Shown piece by piece: positions 1 through 11,799 of a stretch of 64,000 nt of DNA. A program made the position numbers and the translations under genes. Source of the DNA: Piromyces finnis (taxonomy: Eukaryota > Neocallimastigomycota > Neocallimastigomycetes > Neocallimastigales > Neocallimastigaceae); NCBI GenBank assembly GCA_002104945.1, contig MCFH01000048.1:186001-250000 (forward strand), written 5' to 3'. How positions within the stretch are numbered: the stretch's first letter is position 1; the number at the start of each line of letters is the position of its first letter. Below the pieces are notes generated by a model. It saw only the letters and a list, made by a program, of their open reading frames with translations, ran no database searches and had not been told where the DNA came from.

Positions 1-334
1 TCAAATGACCAGTTAGGACCGCGATTGTACCAAAATATAGCTTTTCCTTTAAGCTTTCCAACAAATTTAGTTTCACAGCAGTAGTATTTACAGCCGTAAC
101 GCTCGTTTTTGGCGAGTTACGCCTTGTTTCGTGTTTGTTTATTTTTGGTTAAGGGTTATAGTGTATTGATATTAAATTTTTTGAAATCATAACCCTTTCA
201 CTGAATCAAAATTTAAAAGGTGACTTTTAAAGGTGTTTTAAAATAATCATTGAAATTATTTAATTATAATTATTATGTTTAATTAATTATAGATATTATC
301 TGGATTTGTTTTAAATCCAGTTAATATCTTCACA
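1..334 (-). repeat. Diverged partial LTR of the Element 3 family (LTR3)
   Basis: This stretch matches the inner-to-end part of the 1133-bp LTR at 52923-54055, including the block with GGCGAGTTAC and GGTTAAGGGTTATAG and the end CTTCACA. It carries scattered substitutions and is cut by the window edge. It is an old copy in the same orientation as the Element 3 LTRs (coding sense on the minus strand). Confidence 0.8.
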
Positions 335-389
335 TAACTAGTGTGCTTACCACACTTTTCTTTAATAAAAAATCGCTTTTTTGACAAAA

Positions 390-1250
<861 letters not shown>

Positions 1251-1254
1251 TAAA

Positions 1255-1804
1255 TGATACAATATTTTCATAAAGTACCACAAAATAATTTATTTATTTT
1301 AGGACAAAGCAAATAGGGAATTATAAAATAATATATTCTAATAAAAGAAGTTAATAATAACAATTTCAATACTTTTAATAAATAAAATAGAAAGAAAGAA
1401 ACATGTAATTTATATAATATTTTTGTTATATCTTCAATCTTTATTTATAATTAATGAATGAAAGGTTTTTACAATTAAAAGAATAAGAATAATTTATATT
1501 TAATAACAAATAATATAACCTAATAGAATTATTTAACTCCTTTAAATAATTCTCTTCCAAAATATTCTTCTTCACTAATTATTCCCTCCTTTTTTTTTTT
1601 CTTTGTTCTTTTTATACTATTTTTATATCATTTTTCCTATAACTCCGCTATATTATTAGAATTATTATTACTATTATTGACTATGTACATTAATGTACAT
1701 TAATAATTTATTCTACAATATTATATTATTACTATTTTCTAACCTAAATTACTTTTTACCTAGAATTTATGCTAATTTCTTATTTTTATAGAGGTAACGT
1801 ATCA
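1255..1804 (-). repeat. Element 1 3' LTR
   Basis: This is the 550-bp left LTR, with TG/CA ends and 6-bp inverted termini TGATAC/GTATCA. The adjoining bases 1805-1816 read GTGAGGGCGTTT on the minus strand. They form the likely polypurine tract for plus-strand priming and share GAGGGCGT with Element 3. Confidence 0.93.
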
Positions 1805-1996
1805 AAACGCCCTCACTTAGTCTAGACTTCGTCCCTTGAAGTCTTAAACTTACCGTTTACATTTTAAATAAATTACTAATAGTTGTATTGATATTACCTA
1901 GATTATAATTATTAATTTTTGTTATAAAATAATGTCCTAATAAATGAAAAAAAATTTATATTTTTTTTTTATTTTTATTATTTAAATCTAAAATAT

Positions 1997-2049
<53 letters not shown>

Positions 2050-2854
2050 GTAAGTTTAAAAAATTCTGTTTTTTTTTTTTTATATGCTTTATATATATAA
2101 AGAATGTGAAATTAAATGTTACGTTTTTATCTAGTCTTCACATATATATGTATTTTTCTTGTCTTAGTTAATGAATAAACATAATTAATTATTAATTTAT
2201 ATATTATTTATATTATTATCTTTATTATTTTATTATCATATATATATCATTATTATTATATTTATAAATTAGAATTTGCTAGATGAATTTCACAATTTAC
2301 ATTTCTATATTTTCTAATTGGAAATTTGATGATTTCATTTTGATTTATAATACATATTATATTTTATTCTACATATATCCGTTGTTTATATATATATATT
2401 AGTACTATTTAATTCTCTCATTATTTCTACTTTATGTATGTATATTCATATGCTCCTTTTATATGTTCATATAGAAATTCTACTTAAATTATATTATAAC
2501 TATTATTATTATTATTATTATTCATTTACTATATTCATTTATTTGAATCCATATCTATTATCATATTCTGATTTTTATAGATGATATATAAATAATCCTA
2601 TATTATTATAATTTAATTATTTTATTTTTTTATACTTCCTATATCTATATATTATATATAATGAGGATATATATTATTTAATTATATTGTGTTTCTATAC
2701 TCTTAGGTTACTCATAATTGAATTATTTTATCCTATACACTTCATATATGTAGATGATTGTAACTAATTTAATTTATCTTATTATTAAGGATATGAATGG
2801 ATGTGTATATGTATGTATAAACTTATTAATTATTATTATTATTATTATTATGTA

Positions 2855-2909
<55 letters not shown>

Positions 2910-2912
2910 GTA

Positions 2913-2954
<42 letters not shown>

Positions 2955-2957
2955 GTA

Positions 2958-2991
<34 letters not shown>

Positions 2992-3011
2992 TATCAGCTC
3001 CACCTGTACAT
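1805..3011 (-). other. Element 1 3' untranslated region
   Basis: About 1.2 kb separates the pol stop from the 3' LTR. It is A/T homopolymer and microsatellite sequence, including a T tract of about 37 at 2011-2047 and ATT arrays at 2829-2991. No coding sequence was recognised; poly-Tyr and poly-Leu frames come from the ATT array. Confidence 0.7.
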
Positions 3012-6000
3012 TTATTCATTGTCTAAGTTAATCTCGGTGATATAGGGAATAACATTCTTTAAATGAATGTTTCTTTCTGCTATCTCACCTGTAACAGGAT
3101 CACATACCGTTACCGTATTCAACTCTTTCTTAACAACACGTAATGGTCCGGTAAAGTATGGGTCTAACTTTCTCCTATTGAATAACTTTATTAAGACTAA
3201 ATCCCCAGGTTTGTAATTACTTTTCATTCTTTTAATTTGTTTTCGGCGATCTTCCCATAATTTATTCGCTGTTTCTATATTATTTATGGCTTCGCGAATC
3301 CATTTATCATGTGTGATAAACTTACGTAGCCAATATTCCTCATCTGATTCTTGTTCATTTCGTTTTTCTATATTGATTGATAATTCAAAAGGTTGTAAGT
3401 CTCTTCGACCATAGAGTAGTTCAAAACTACTATATTTAGTTACTTCATTCTTGCATGTCCTTAAAGCCCAAAGAGCACTATAAAGTGTTTCATCCCAGTC
3501 GTCCGTATTTTCTCCTAAAAGACGTAAATATTTCCCGATCTCTCTGTTTCTATTTTCTACTTCACCGTTAGAAGCTGGGTGATAAGTAGTAATGTATTGC
3601 ACATAAACATCATGAAGATCCAGAAAAGCCTTTGTTTTGTCCGATGTAAATTGAGGTCCATTATCCGTCACTAGAATTTCCGGAACTCCATGTCTAGCAA
3701 ATACTCTTTTTAAGAAGTTTATTACATCCTCTGACTCTGAAGTGGCTAATGGTTCAGCTTCTACCCACTTTGTTAAATAGTCTACTAATACAATTATATA
3801 TTTATTATTATTTTTTGTTCTAGGAAGAGGCCCGATCAAGTCTAAACCAACTCTGGAAAAAGGATATCCAGGAGGAGTAGCTATATCTTCTGAGTTTTTA
3901 TTTAATGATTGTGGTCGACGTGTTTGACAACGGTAACAACATTTAATATAATTTACTACGTCTTCTTTCATATGCGTCCAATAATAATCTCTTTTTAACC
4001 TGTTATAGGTTTTGAAAGTACCTTCGTGACCAATACTATGTGCCATTTCTATCAACTGAACTTGGGTCTCTATATCCTCAATGATTTTTCTGAGCTTCTC
4101 TCCTTGCTTGTAATATTTAATACCATCAATATTAATTATTCTTTTATTGATATATTCCTCCATAAAATTATTAATATTTTGATTATTAATTCTATTATTA
4201 TTACATATAATATTAACCACTTCATTACAATCCAAATTATCTTCTGTATGTTCCTGCGATTTTGTCTTTAATCTAGATAAAGCATCCGCAATGACATTTC
4301 TCTTCCCCTCTTCAAATCGAACTTCCACGTTAAGAATAGACAGTTCCGTAACCCACTTAAGGTGACGACTATTAGTAGGTTCTCTATTCCCGAAGATACC
4401 AACAAGAGGCTTATGATCCGTAATTACCGTAGTAACCATTGAGTTTCCAGTAATAAAGGGTTTAAATTTCTTGACACAATGAACGACAGCTTTTCCCTCT
4501 AAGTCCGTGATACTGTAGTTATTTTCCGACGAAGATAAAGACCTACTCTCAAAATAGATTGGAACTTCAGTCTTATCATCCATACTTTGTAATAAGACAC
4601 CCCCTAACCCATCTCTGGAAGCATCCGTCCTAATTATAAATGGCTTGGAATAATCAGGAGCAGATAAAATAGGCGCTGAGATTAATCTACCTTTGAGATC
4701 TTCAAATGCCGAGTTACATTCCTCAGTCCAAACAAAAGGAACGTCCTTCTTCAAAAGGTTGAATAAAGGTTTTGCTATTTGAGCAAAGTTCTTAATAAAT
4801 TTCCGATAGTAACCTATGGCTCCCAGGAAAGATTTAACTTGGGTTACATTCTTTGGTGGTATCCAGTTAGAGATCACACTAATTTTATTAGGAATTGGAG
4901 AAATACCATTTATTGTAAGTATATGACCTAATAATTCTACCTCAGTTTTAAAAAATGAACACTTCTCAATATTAATTCTTAAATTGTTATCTTTTAATAT
5001 TTTAAATATTTTGGATAAATCTTCAACATGGGATTCCAACGATTCAGAAAATACAATAAGATCATCAATATAGATAAACATGCAAGTGCCAATTAAATCA
5101 AAAAAAATCCTGTTCATTTCCCTTTGAAATGTAGCAGGGGCATTGCATAATCCAAAGGGCATCACCCTAAAATTGTAATTACCAAACATGGTAGTAAAAG
5201 CTGTTTTTTCTCTGTCATTTGGATGCATGGGGATTTGGTGATATCCCGAAAAAAGATCTAATGTAGTAAGTATTTTAGAGTTTCTATTAATAAAATAAAA
5301 AATATCATCAATTAATGGTAATGCGTATGAGTCTTTAATGGTAACATTATTTAAACGGCGATAGTCTACACACATGCGCCATTTGTTATTCTTTTTAGGA
5401 ACTAACACCACCGGCGATGACCAAGTAGAACTAGACGGTTCTATAAGCTTATTATTAATAAGCTTAGTTAATTCACTCTTCAAGGCTTCCGTTTGAGATT
5501 TTGATAATCTATAAGCCCGCTGTTTGATAGGAAGGACATCCGGCTTCAATTCAATTTTATGTGGTAGCAATAGAGATTGACCTAAATCATCAGTACTGGT
5601 AGCAATAACACTTTCAAATTTTGTAAACAAATCAAAAACTAAATTTTTATATTCTTCTGGTATAGTATTTATAATTTCATTAATATAATTCCTTTTCATA
5701 ACGAATGTATTGTGTGCTTTATCATTATCATTACTAACAGTCATAGTTAACAAGATAGGGTTCGAATCTTCAACACGTTGATCCATATTCTGAGTAACTA
5801 CTGCAGGTTTAATATCGTATAATAAATCAGCCAATTTAAGGTAATTATTATTGTTATCAACATAAAATAATGAGTCTGTTACTAAATTTATATCAAATCT
5901 ATTTCTTTTCAATGAATCAACACCAATTAAAATATCGAATAAATCATCCTTATCAATAACCCTAAAGAAATCAGTGAAAGTTTTGTTTCCAATAGATATT

Positions 6001-7247
6001 TCCAACTCATAAATATCCGTATCAGTAGTTGAATTAGAATAAGCTTGGAAAATGGTTTCTGAAATCCTTCCGATAGCAGGTTTGTTAATATTATATTTGT
6101 TTAAAGCTGAGCGTGTAATTATATTTACGCTAGCACAAGTATCCAGAAAAATTTCACAATTAATATTTTCTACTTTACCATGAACTTTAATTATTTTATT
6201 TCTACTAATTACAGTCATTACATTGGTAATGGTCTGTTTAGGTGTTAATTTAAGAGCTTTTAGAAATTCCGTCCTAAACTTAGGGAATAGATCAAGAAGA
6301 TAGGCTAATTTAGTCATAACCTCGGTAGATGCCACCTCTTTGACTAAATCCTGAATATAATATTTTTCAAAGTCTTCCATAAGATTTATATGCCGCTCTT
6401 TAGATGTATTCTGTTCAGTAGATTTCTCTTGTTCTTTAGGTTCAGAATTTATCTTCTTATTAATTTTCTCATTTATTTCTTTTAATTTTTCTCTTTTATT
6501 TTGTTTCTTAATATTACTTATATTCTTTTCAGTAATAAAAGATGGAATTAGGTAATTTAATTTTTCTGTTTTATTCTTTTTCTTATTATTCTTTAATATT
6601 TTTGTACCACTATTTAATGTAACATCTTCCTTATCGTGATCCTTTTCATTAGGTACATTCAACTCCAATGATTCAGCTGTAGATTCCATATCTTCTTCCA
6701 TAAACATTTCTTCATCTCTAGAATCATTCTCAGGTAGTAAGTCTTCATCATTTTTATTACTTTTATCTTCTTGAATATTTATTTTATTAAATTTATCATT
6801 ATCAGTGATATTGGAACTACCCATGTTATCACTAGTTATTTGTTCATTTTTACTTGCATTAGGAAACCTCAACTCAGGTAACTTGTTATTGTGTAACATG
6901 GCATCTGTTAGAATGGGCTTTGGATTATCCTTTAACTTTGGTTTGTGAGTGGCATCGATATAAGGTAGATTCTTATTTTTATTCTTTTCTTTTCCTTCAC
7001 GTACAGCTACCATTAAATTAGAGGGATTACCATTCTCATAATTTATATTATAGGAAATTTTATCATTTATTGAATTAAACTCTGGTATGTACACATCATT
7101 ATTATTGTTTAATAAAGAATCATCCACGTTGAAATTATTATTATTATTGATATTATTACTATTATTATCATTATTATTATTATAATTTCTATTAGTGTTC
7201 ACATTATTATAAATGTTATTATCATTGTTATTAGTAACAATGGTCAT
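3012..7247 (-). CDS. Element 1 Pol polyprotein (PR-RT-RH-IN)
   Basis: A 1411-aa Ty3/gypsy Pol. Residues 1-330 are Asn-rich then highly charged, with no recognised domain. A retropepsin-like segment has DTC near residues 368-370, where the family normally has D-T/S-G. RT follows with the palm motif YIDD at about 726-729, then RNase H (RTDASRDGLGG near 874) and an HHCC integrase zinc finger (IGHEGTFKTYNRLK...CYRC). The integrase core has GLDLIGP, TDNGPQF near 1196 and NGEVENRN. The end has a GPY/F module (DPYFTGPLRVV, about 1361) and no chromodomain. The first ATG is at 7247, but the frame is open back to the frameshift site at 7346. Pol is therefore probably made as a Gag-Pol fusion by -1 frameshifting. 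The ORF is intact. Confidence 0.95.
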   Translation of the reverse strand: MTIVTNNNDNNIYNNVNTNRNYNNNNDNNSNNINNNNNFNVDDSLLNNNNDVYIPEFNSINDKISYNINYENGNPSNLMVAVREGKEKNKNKNLPYIDATHKPKLKDNPKPILTDAMLHNNKLPELRFPNASKNEQITSDNMGSSNITDNDKFNKINIQEDKSNKNDEDLLPENDSRDEEMFMEEDMESTAESLELNVPNEKDHDKEDVTLNSGTKILKNNKKKNKTEKLNYLIPSFITEKNISNIKKQNKREKLKEINEKINKKINSEPKEQEKSTEQNTSKERHINLMEDFEKYYIQDLVKEVASTEVMTKLAYLLDLFPKFRTEFLKALKLTPKQTITNVMTVISRNKIIKVHGKVENINCEIFLDTCASVNIITRSALNKYNINKPAIGRISETIFQAYSNSTTDTDIYELEISIGNKTFTDFFRVIDKDDLFDILIGVDSLKRNRFDINLVTDSLFYVDNNNNYLKLADLLYDIKPAVVTQNMDQRVEDSNPILLTMTVSNDNDKAHNTFVMKRNYINEIINTIPEEYKNLVFDLFTKFESVIATSTDDLGQSLLLPHKIELKPDVLPIKQRAYRLSKSQTEALKSELTKLINNKLIEPSSSTWSSPVVLVPKKNNKWRMCVDYRRLNNVTIKDSYALPLIDDIFYFINRNSKILTTLDLFSGYHQIPMHPNDREKTAFTTMFGNYNFRVMPFGLCNAPATFQREMNRIFFDLIGTCMFIYIDDLIVFSESLESHVEDLSKIFKILKDNNLRINIEKCSFFKTEVELLGHILTINGISPIPNKISVISNWIPPKNVTQVKSFLGAIGYYRKFIKNFAQIAKPLFNLLKKDVPFVWTEECNSAFEDLKGRLISAPILSAPDYSKPFIIRTDASRDGLGGVLLQSMDDKTEVPIYFESRSLSSSENNYSITDLEGKAVVHCVKKFKPFITGNSMVTTVITDHKPLVGIFGNREPTNSRHLKWVTELSILNVEVRFEEGKRNVIADALSRLKTKSQEHTEDNLDCNEVVNIICNNNRINNQNINNFMEEYINKRIINIDGIKYYKQGEKLRKIIEDIETQVQLIEMAHSIGHEGTFKTYNRLKRDYYWTHMKEDVVNYIKCCYRCQTRRPQSLNKNSEDIATPPGYPFSRVGLDLIGPLPRTKNNNKYIIVLVDYLTKWVEAEPLATSESEDVINFLKRVFARHGVPEILVTDNGPQFTSDKTKAFLDLHDVYVQYITTYHPASNGEVENRNREIGKYLRLLGENTDDWDETLYSALWALRTCKNEVTKYSSFELLYGRRDLQPFELSINIEKRNEQESDEEYWLRKFITHDKWIREAINNIETANKLWEDRRKQIKRMKSNYKPGDLVLIKLFNRRKLDPYFTGPLRVVKKELNTVTVCDPVTGEIAERNIHLKNVIPYITEINLDNE

Positions 7248-7312
7248 TAAGTTATTATTATTATTATTATGATTTATATTTCGTTTATTATCATTTAAAT
7301 TGGTTTGATTAA

Positions 7313-7346
7313 TGGAAGTTGTCCTTCTTCCACTAATTAGTTTAAA
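7313..7346 (-). promoter_or_regulatory. Element 1 -1 ribosomal frameshift signal
   Basis: On the minus strand the last gag codons read CCT TTA AAC TAA, giving the slippery heptamer T TTA AAC (7346-7340). A 7-nt spacer TAATTAG follows, then a perfect 6-bp hairpin TGGAAG/CTTCCA (7332-7327 with 7318-7313) with an 8-nt loop. The -1 frame is open from the heptamer through ATG 7247 into pol. UUUAAAC is a strong eukaryotic -1 heptamer (coronavirus type). No convincing pseudoknot partner for the loop was found. Confidence 0.85.
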
Positions 7347-8451
7347 GGCTTCTTTAACATTCCTTTCTTTTCCATTTCAAATAATTGTTCATAACTGTAA
7401 GGGCAATTGTGAGACTTATGACCTAATTGATTGCACTTAAAACAAATTATATCTTTGTTTCCTTTAGTGAAAGAATTATTATTATTGTGGGTATTATTGG
7501 GTTGGTTATTTCCATTTTGATAATTGTTGAATTTGTGGCTATTTTTGTTATTGAAGTTTGAGTTTCCTATTTGATTATTATTGGTATATGGATTAGTTGA
7601 ATTATTATATGATGAATTATTTCCAATCATCATAACATTGGATTGTCCATATCTAGTATTGTGAATTAGATTATTATTTTTTTTATAATAATTATTTCCA
7701 CCATTATTTCCATATCTTTTATAATTATAACCATAATTTTTTGATTTGAAGTATTATAAGGGTTTGGATTATAACTCATTGAATTACCACCAGTATATGT
7801 TTGGGCTACCTGAAAGTTTCCATAAATCGGATGATTAAATAACGGGTTATTATAATTATTAATAGAGGATTGTGTGAACATTACATTATGACCTGAATTC
7901 ATATTTACTTGCATCGTTCCATTCATTATTTCTTTTTCAGTTTCTTCAGCAATTTCAGCCACTTTAAAAGCATCTTCCAAAGTTTGACATTGGGCTGTCA
8001 TAACTCTTGAGCAAGGAAAAACTCGAGTATTAATTGAGTTAGTGTAATCTTTAACAACAATTAATTTTTTATAATCTTCATTCAAGTTTTCATATAACTT
8101 CATATATTTAAAATTAAACTTTTTAATGGTTTCTTCATTATTAATTCTTAAGGTTTTTAATATAGAACATTTATCTGAATCAGTTATTTTTAAGTGTTTC
8201 TCAATAGCCTTTTTTATTTCATTTAAAGTTGGATATGTTAATGTTCCATTATTATCTTCTTTAACTAAAGTATCCAACATTCCCTGAATATCTTCTTCAA
8301 CAGCTTCCTTAGACCAAGTAAATATTCTCCTTGGTTCCACAATATCATGAAGATTCATGATTCTTTTAAAATCAGAGATCCAGCTTTCAACATCTCTCCC
8401 ATAATTTATAAGAAGAGGTAAAGCTCTCTGTAATTTGATAGCGTCAAACAT
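7337..8451 (-). CDS. Element 1 Gag, frameshifted in an A6 run
   Basis: Gag starts at ATG 8451 (MFDAIKLQRALPLL). A retrotransposon-gag-like helical region is followed by an Asn/Tyr/Gly-rich tail and one CCHC zinc knuckle (CFKCNQLGHKSHNC), then the stop at 7337-7339. The reading frame breaks at an A6 run (7737-7742 as T6 on plus). Upstream the frame ends in Ile/Met/Lys-rich nonsense with a stop at 7666. Shifting one base there restores Asn/Gly/Tyr-rich coding sequence running into the knuckle, about 372 codons in all. This is either a 1-nt deletion or a homopolymer sequencing error. Gag would form the particle and package the RNA. Confidence 0.85.
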
Positions 8452-8502
8452 ACTTGAAGAAAAAAAACAAATTTCAAATATATGCTTATTTAAATTTTCT
8501 TT

Positions 8503-8539
<37 letters not shown>

Positions 8540-8825
8540 TTATTGTTATAAATATATATGTATGTGTATTATTTTTTTATATAATAAAAAGTAATTAAAT
8601 AAAAAAAAATTATAATTATTTATAATGAGATTACTTAAGAAATTTTTTTTTTTTTTTTTTTTTTTATAAAGTAAGTGTTAAAATATATATATAAAGATAA
8701 TTAAACTTATAAAATTAATATTAATATTTAAATTAAATAAAGTATTACGAAACTATTATAATTCTTTTTCTTTATTATTTTCATATTATTTTATTTTGCT
8801 TCGCCCGGATTCTCCACCAAAATTA
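8452..8825 (-). promoter_or_regulatory. Element 1 leader and tRNA-type primer-binding site
   Basis: Six nt inside the 5' LTR, the minus strand reads TGGTGGAGAATCCGGGC (about 8819-8802). It starts with TGG, the complement of a tRNA CCA end, as expected of a tRNA-primed PBS. Element 2 has a related PBS (TGGTGGAGATATCGGGG). The tRNA used was not identified; none of the tRNAs in this window matches. The rest of the leader is poly-T/A. Confidence 0.7.
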
Positions 8826-9375
8826 TGATACAATATTTTCATAAAGTACCACAAAATAATTTATTTATTTTAGGACAAAGCAAATAGAGAATTATAAAAT
8901 AATATATTCTAATAAAAGAAGTTAATAATAACAATTTCAATACTTTTAATAAATAAAATAGAAAGAAAGAAACATGTAATTTATATAATATTTTTGTTAT
9001 ATCTTCAATCTTTATTTATAATTAATGAATGAAAGGTTTTTACAATTAAAAGAATAAGAATAATTTATATTTAATAACAAATAATATAACCTAATAGAAT
9101 TATTTAACTCCTTTAAATAATTCTCTTCCAAAATATTCTTCTTCACTAATTATTCCCTCCTTTTTTTTTTTCTTTGTTCTTTTTATACTATTTTTATATC
9201 ATTTTTCCTATAACTCCGCTATATTATTAGAATTATTATTACTATTATTGACTATGTACATTAATGTACATTAATAATTTATTCTACAATATTATATTAT
9301 TACTATTTTCTAACCTAAATTACTTTTTACCTAGAATTTATGCTAATTTCTTATTTTTATAGAGGTAACGTATCA
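8826..9375 (-). repeat. Element 1 5' LTR
   Basis: The right-hand 550-bp LTR is almost identical to 1255-1804 (one difference seen, G versus A in GCAAATAGRGAATTA). It holds the element's promoter, since transcription runs on the minus strand. Confidence 0.93.
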
Positions 9376-9380
9376 ACACA

Positions 9381-10164
9381 TGATATAATTTGATAATAAT
9401 CTTAATTTTGAATTTTACTTCAAAAAGTGATTATTATATTATATCTTGAGTTATAACTATATAAGTTATATGGATTAGAATTTAAAATTGTTTTTATAAA
9501 GATTAATAAAATTGTTTTATTAAAAACACTAAATTGTTTTATTAGAAACACTCGTTTTTCTAATATTTAAATATTTAAAATTTTATTTAATTAATTATAA
9601 AAGTGATTATTAAAATTATAATATTTCTTTATTAATAATAATAATAATGATTAAAATAAGAATATTTACATGTATTTATATTTTCTTTTAGATTTAAACT
9701 ATTTACATTAAAACAATAAAATTAATAACTATTTACAATAAAAGTAATTAGAAATAACAATAAAAGAAATAATTAAAAGTTAAAGAATATAAAAAGTTGT
9801 TTATTTTACAATTAATTAAAGTAATAATTATTTTTAATGTTTTAATAAAGGTGTTTAATTATATTATTTTATAACATGAATTATTATATTTGTTTACTTT
9901 TAAAGTGTAATTTACTAACGAAGTTATTAAATATTTAATTTAATAATTAATTTAACAAAAGTTATATATTTTGATCTCGATTAATTAAAGTTTATTATTT
10001 TCTTTCAATAATTAGAATATATGCAGTGTTTAGGATTAATTTTATTTTAGAATTTTGGTAAAGTAATTAATTAAACTATAACTTATTTAAAGTTACTTTT
10101 AGGGTTAATTTGAAAATCAGGTTTAATAATAATTTTATATTTATTAATTTCATTATTTATCACA
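9381..10164 (-). repeat. LTR7-family solo LTR
   Basis: The minus-strand sequence begins TGTGATAAATAATGAAATT and would end ATATCA at 9381. The start is shared with 40916-40969 and 63853-64000 and, more diverged, with 11813 onward. Its 5' end is interrupted by the solo LTR2 at 10166-10875. Without that insertion it would lie about 13 bp upstream of tRNA-Ser. The right end is well supported; the left end is a best guess. Confidence 0.6.
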
Positions 10165-10165
10165 C

Positions 10166-10875
10166 TGTTACGGTTCGAGGAATTTACTTTTATTTATAAA
10201 ATATTAATAAATTTATTAATACTCAAAAATAATATTAAAATGAAATAAGAAAAATTGTTTTATTAATAAAATTGTTTTATTAAGATATTAATATAAAATT
10301 ATAAAATAAAATAAAAATAAAAATAAAAATATCTGTATATTCTCTAATTCTTATAATATACACCTTTTTATACTTTTTGTAAAAAATTAAGTAGTGTTAA
10401 TTAAAAGAATTAGTCTTTAATTATTTACATAATTTTAGTATTTAAATTACTTTTAAATGAATAATAAAATTACATTACTATTATAATAAATATTTATACA
10501 TATTATTAAATTGATTAACATACATTAAAAGTTTACTTTAAATATATTTAACTAAAAAATTTTACTATTTTACAGAAATATTATTCATAATTTTAATTAA
10601 TAAAAATTCATTAACTTGATAAATTAAACTAAAAGTTCAATAAACTATAATTTTCAATATATTATTATTACTAAATTAATTTTTAAGTTTAATAAAATAA
10701 AATTTAAGTTCAATAAAAAATAATTATTAATAATTTTAAATATAATTTAAGTGTATACATTAATTTACAAATAAGAATATTGTAAAGTTTTCATACATTT
10801 AGGAACAATAATGAATGGATTAGGTCATAATCATTAATTATGACAAGAATAACATTATTTGTTGGTTCCTTAACA
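10166..10875 (-). repeat. Solo LTR2 (Element 2 family) upstream of tRNA-Ser
   Basis: This is a reverse-strand copy of the Element 2 LTR, about 710 bp. On plus it starts TGTTACGGTTCGAGG and ends GGTTCCTTAACA. It is flanked by ACAC at 10162-10165 and 10876-10879, a 4-bp target duplication. It ends 16 bp before the mature 5' end of tRNA-Ser and sits exactly on the 5' border of an LTR7. Confidence 0.9.
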
Positions 10876-10891
10876 ACACAAAGTAGGAGTA

Positions 10892-10973
10892 GTCACTTTG
10901 GCGGAGTGGTTAACGCGGTGGCCTGCTAAGCCATTTCCCTTTGGGAGCGCAGGTTCGAGTCCTGCAGGTGACG
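10892..10973 (+). tRNA. tRNA-Ser(GCU)
   Basis: An 82-nt class II tRNA. The acceptor is GTCACTT/AGGTGAC, the D arm GCGGAGTGGTTAACGC, the anticodon loop CTGCTAA (anticodon GCT), the long variable arm is built on TCCCTTTGGGA, the T arm is GCAGGTTCGAGTCCTGC and the discriminator is G. No T run of four or more follows before tRNA-Met nine bases downstream, so the two are probably one Pol III transcript. Confidence 0.97.
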
Positions 10974-10982
10974 AAATTATAT

Positions 10983-11055
10983 GCGAAGTTGGCGCAGTCG
11001 GCAGCGCGTAAGTCTCATAATCTTAAGGTCGTGAGTTCGAACCTCACACTTCGCA
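10983..11055 (+). tRNA. tRNA-Met(CAU), elongator type
   Basis: A 73-nt cloverleaf with acceptor GCGAAGT/ACTTCGC, anticodon loop CTCATAA, T arm GTGAGTTCGAACCTCAC and discriminator A. The normal TTCGA T loop marks it as elongator. A T5 run at 11060-11064 is the likely Pol III terminator for the Ser-Met pair. Confidence 0.96.
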
Positions 11056-11635
11056 TATATTTTTGAAATTAAACTGTATTTTTTTTATTTCTTCTTTTCT
11101 TTACTTCTCTCTTCCTTTTATTCCGTATTTTATCAGTAGATTTATATATAGGTGAAATAAAATTCAATAAATAATAATAATAATTAATTATTCTTTTTAT
11201 TTTATTTTATTTTATTCTTTTCTATTCCTTTTACAAAAACTAAGTCTAGGACACCTTATAAATATATAAGTGAAAGTAATGAAATGAATTGCAAGCAAAT
11301 ATAAACTATATCGTTTATATCATAAAAACTACTAAAGCTGTTAATATTATTTTCCAGAATTATTGTTTCATATTGCCAGAATAATCAAGGAATTTAATAT
11401 TAATTGATTGAATAGCATATTAATTGTAAGTATTAATATTAAAAATTTTTCTTCCATTATTTTTCTATAAAAAGAATAAAATAAAATAAAATAAAAAGAA
11501 TATTAATTATTATTATTATTTATTGAATTTTATTTCACCTATATATAAATCTACTGATAAAATACGGAATAAAAGGAAGAGAGAAGTAAAGAAAAGAAGA
11601 AATAAAAAAAAATACAGTTTAATTTCAAAAATATA

Positions 11636-11708
11636 TGCGAAGTGTGAGGTTCGAACTCACGACCTTAAGATTATGAGACTTACGCGCTGCCGACTGCGCC
11701 AACTTCGC
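11636..11708 (-). tRNA. tRNA-Met(CAU), inverted copy
   Basis: The exact reverse-complement counterpart of 10983-11055. Its terminator is the A5 at 11627-11631 (T5 on the coding strand). Confidence 0.96.
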
Positions 11709-11717
11709 ATATAATTT

Positions 11718-11799
11718 CGTCACCTGCAGGACTCGAACCTGCGCTCCCAAAGGGAAATGGCTTAGCAGGCCACCGCGTTAACCACTCCGCCAAAGTGAC
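11718..11799 (-). tRNA. tRNA-Ser(GCU), inverted copy
   Basis: The exact reverse-complement counterpart of 10892-10973, upstream of the inverted tRNA-Met with the same 9-nt spacer. An LTR7-like end starts 13 bp upstream at 11813. Confidence 0.97.

Larger units (their letters stand above)
1255..9375 (-). mobile_element. Element 1: Ty3/gypsy LTR retrotransposon
   Basis: Two 550-bp direct LTRs with TGATAC...GTATCA ends (1255-1804 and 8826-9375) differ at one position that I could find. They bound a minus-strand gag-pol. The order is 5' LTR, primer site, gag (zinc knuckle), -1 frameshift signal, pol (protease, RT, RNase H, integrase with GPY/F-type end, no chromodomain), polypurine tract and 3' LTR. 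The flanks (TTAAA and ACACA) give no clear target-site duplication. Gag carries a 1-nt frame break in a homopolymer, so this copy may be defective, or the base may be a sequencing error. Confidence 0.95.

Noticed and set aside
2754-3031. Poly-Tyr and poly-Leu frames
   Set aside because: They come from ATT arrays in the Element 1 3' region.
8802-8819. tRNA-Trp (62311-62382) as primer for Elements 1 and 2
   Set aside because: Only the first eight or nine bases (TGGTGGAGA) agree with its 3' end; the rest of the PBS does not.
11523-11714. 63-aa frame
   Set aside because: It overlaps the inverted tRNA-Met and its arm; there is no coding signal.
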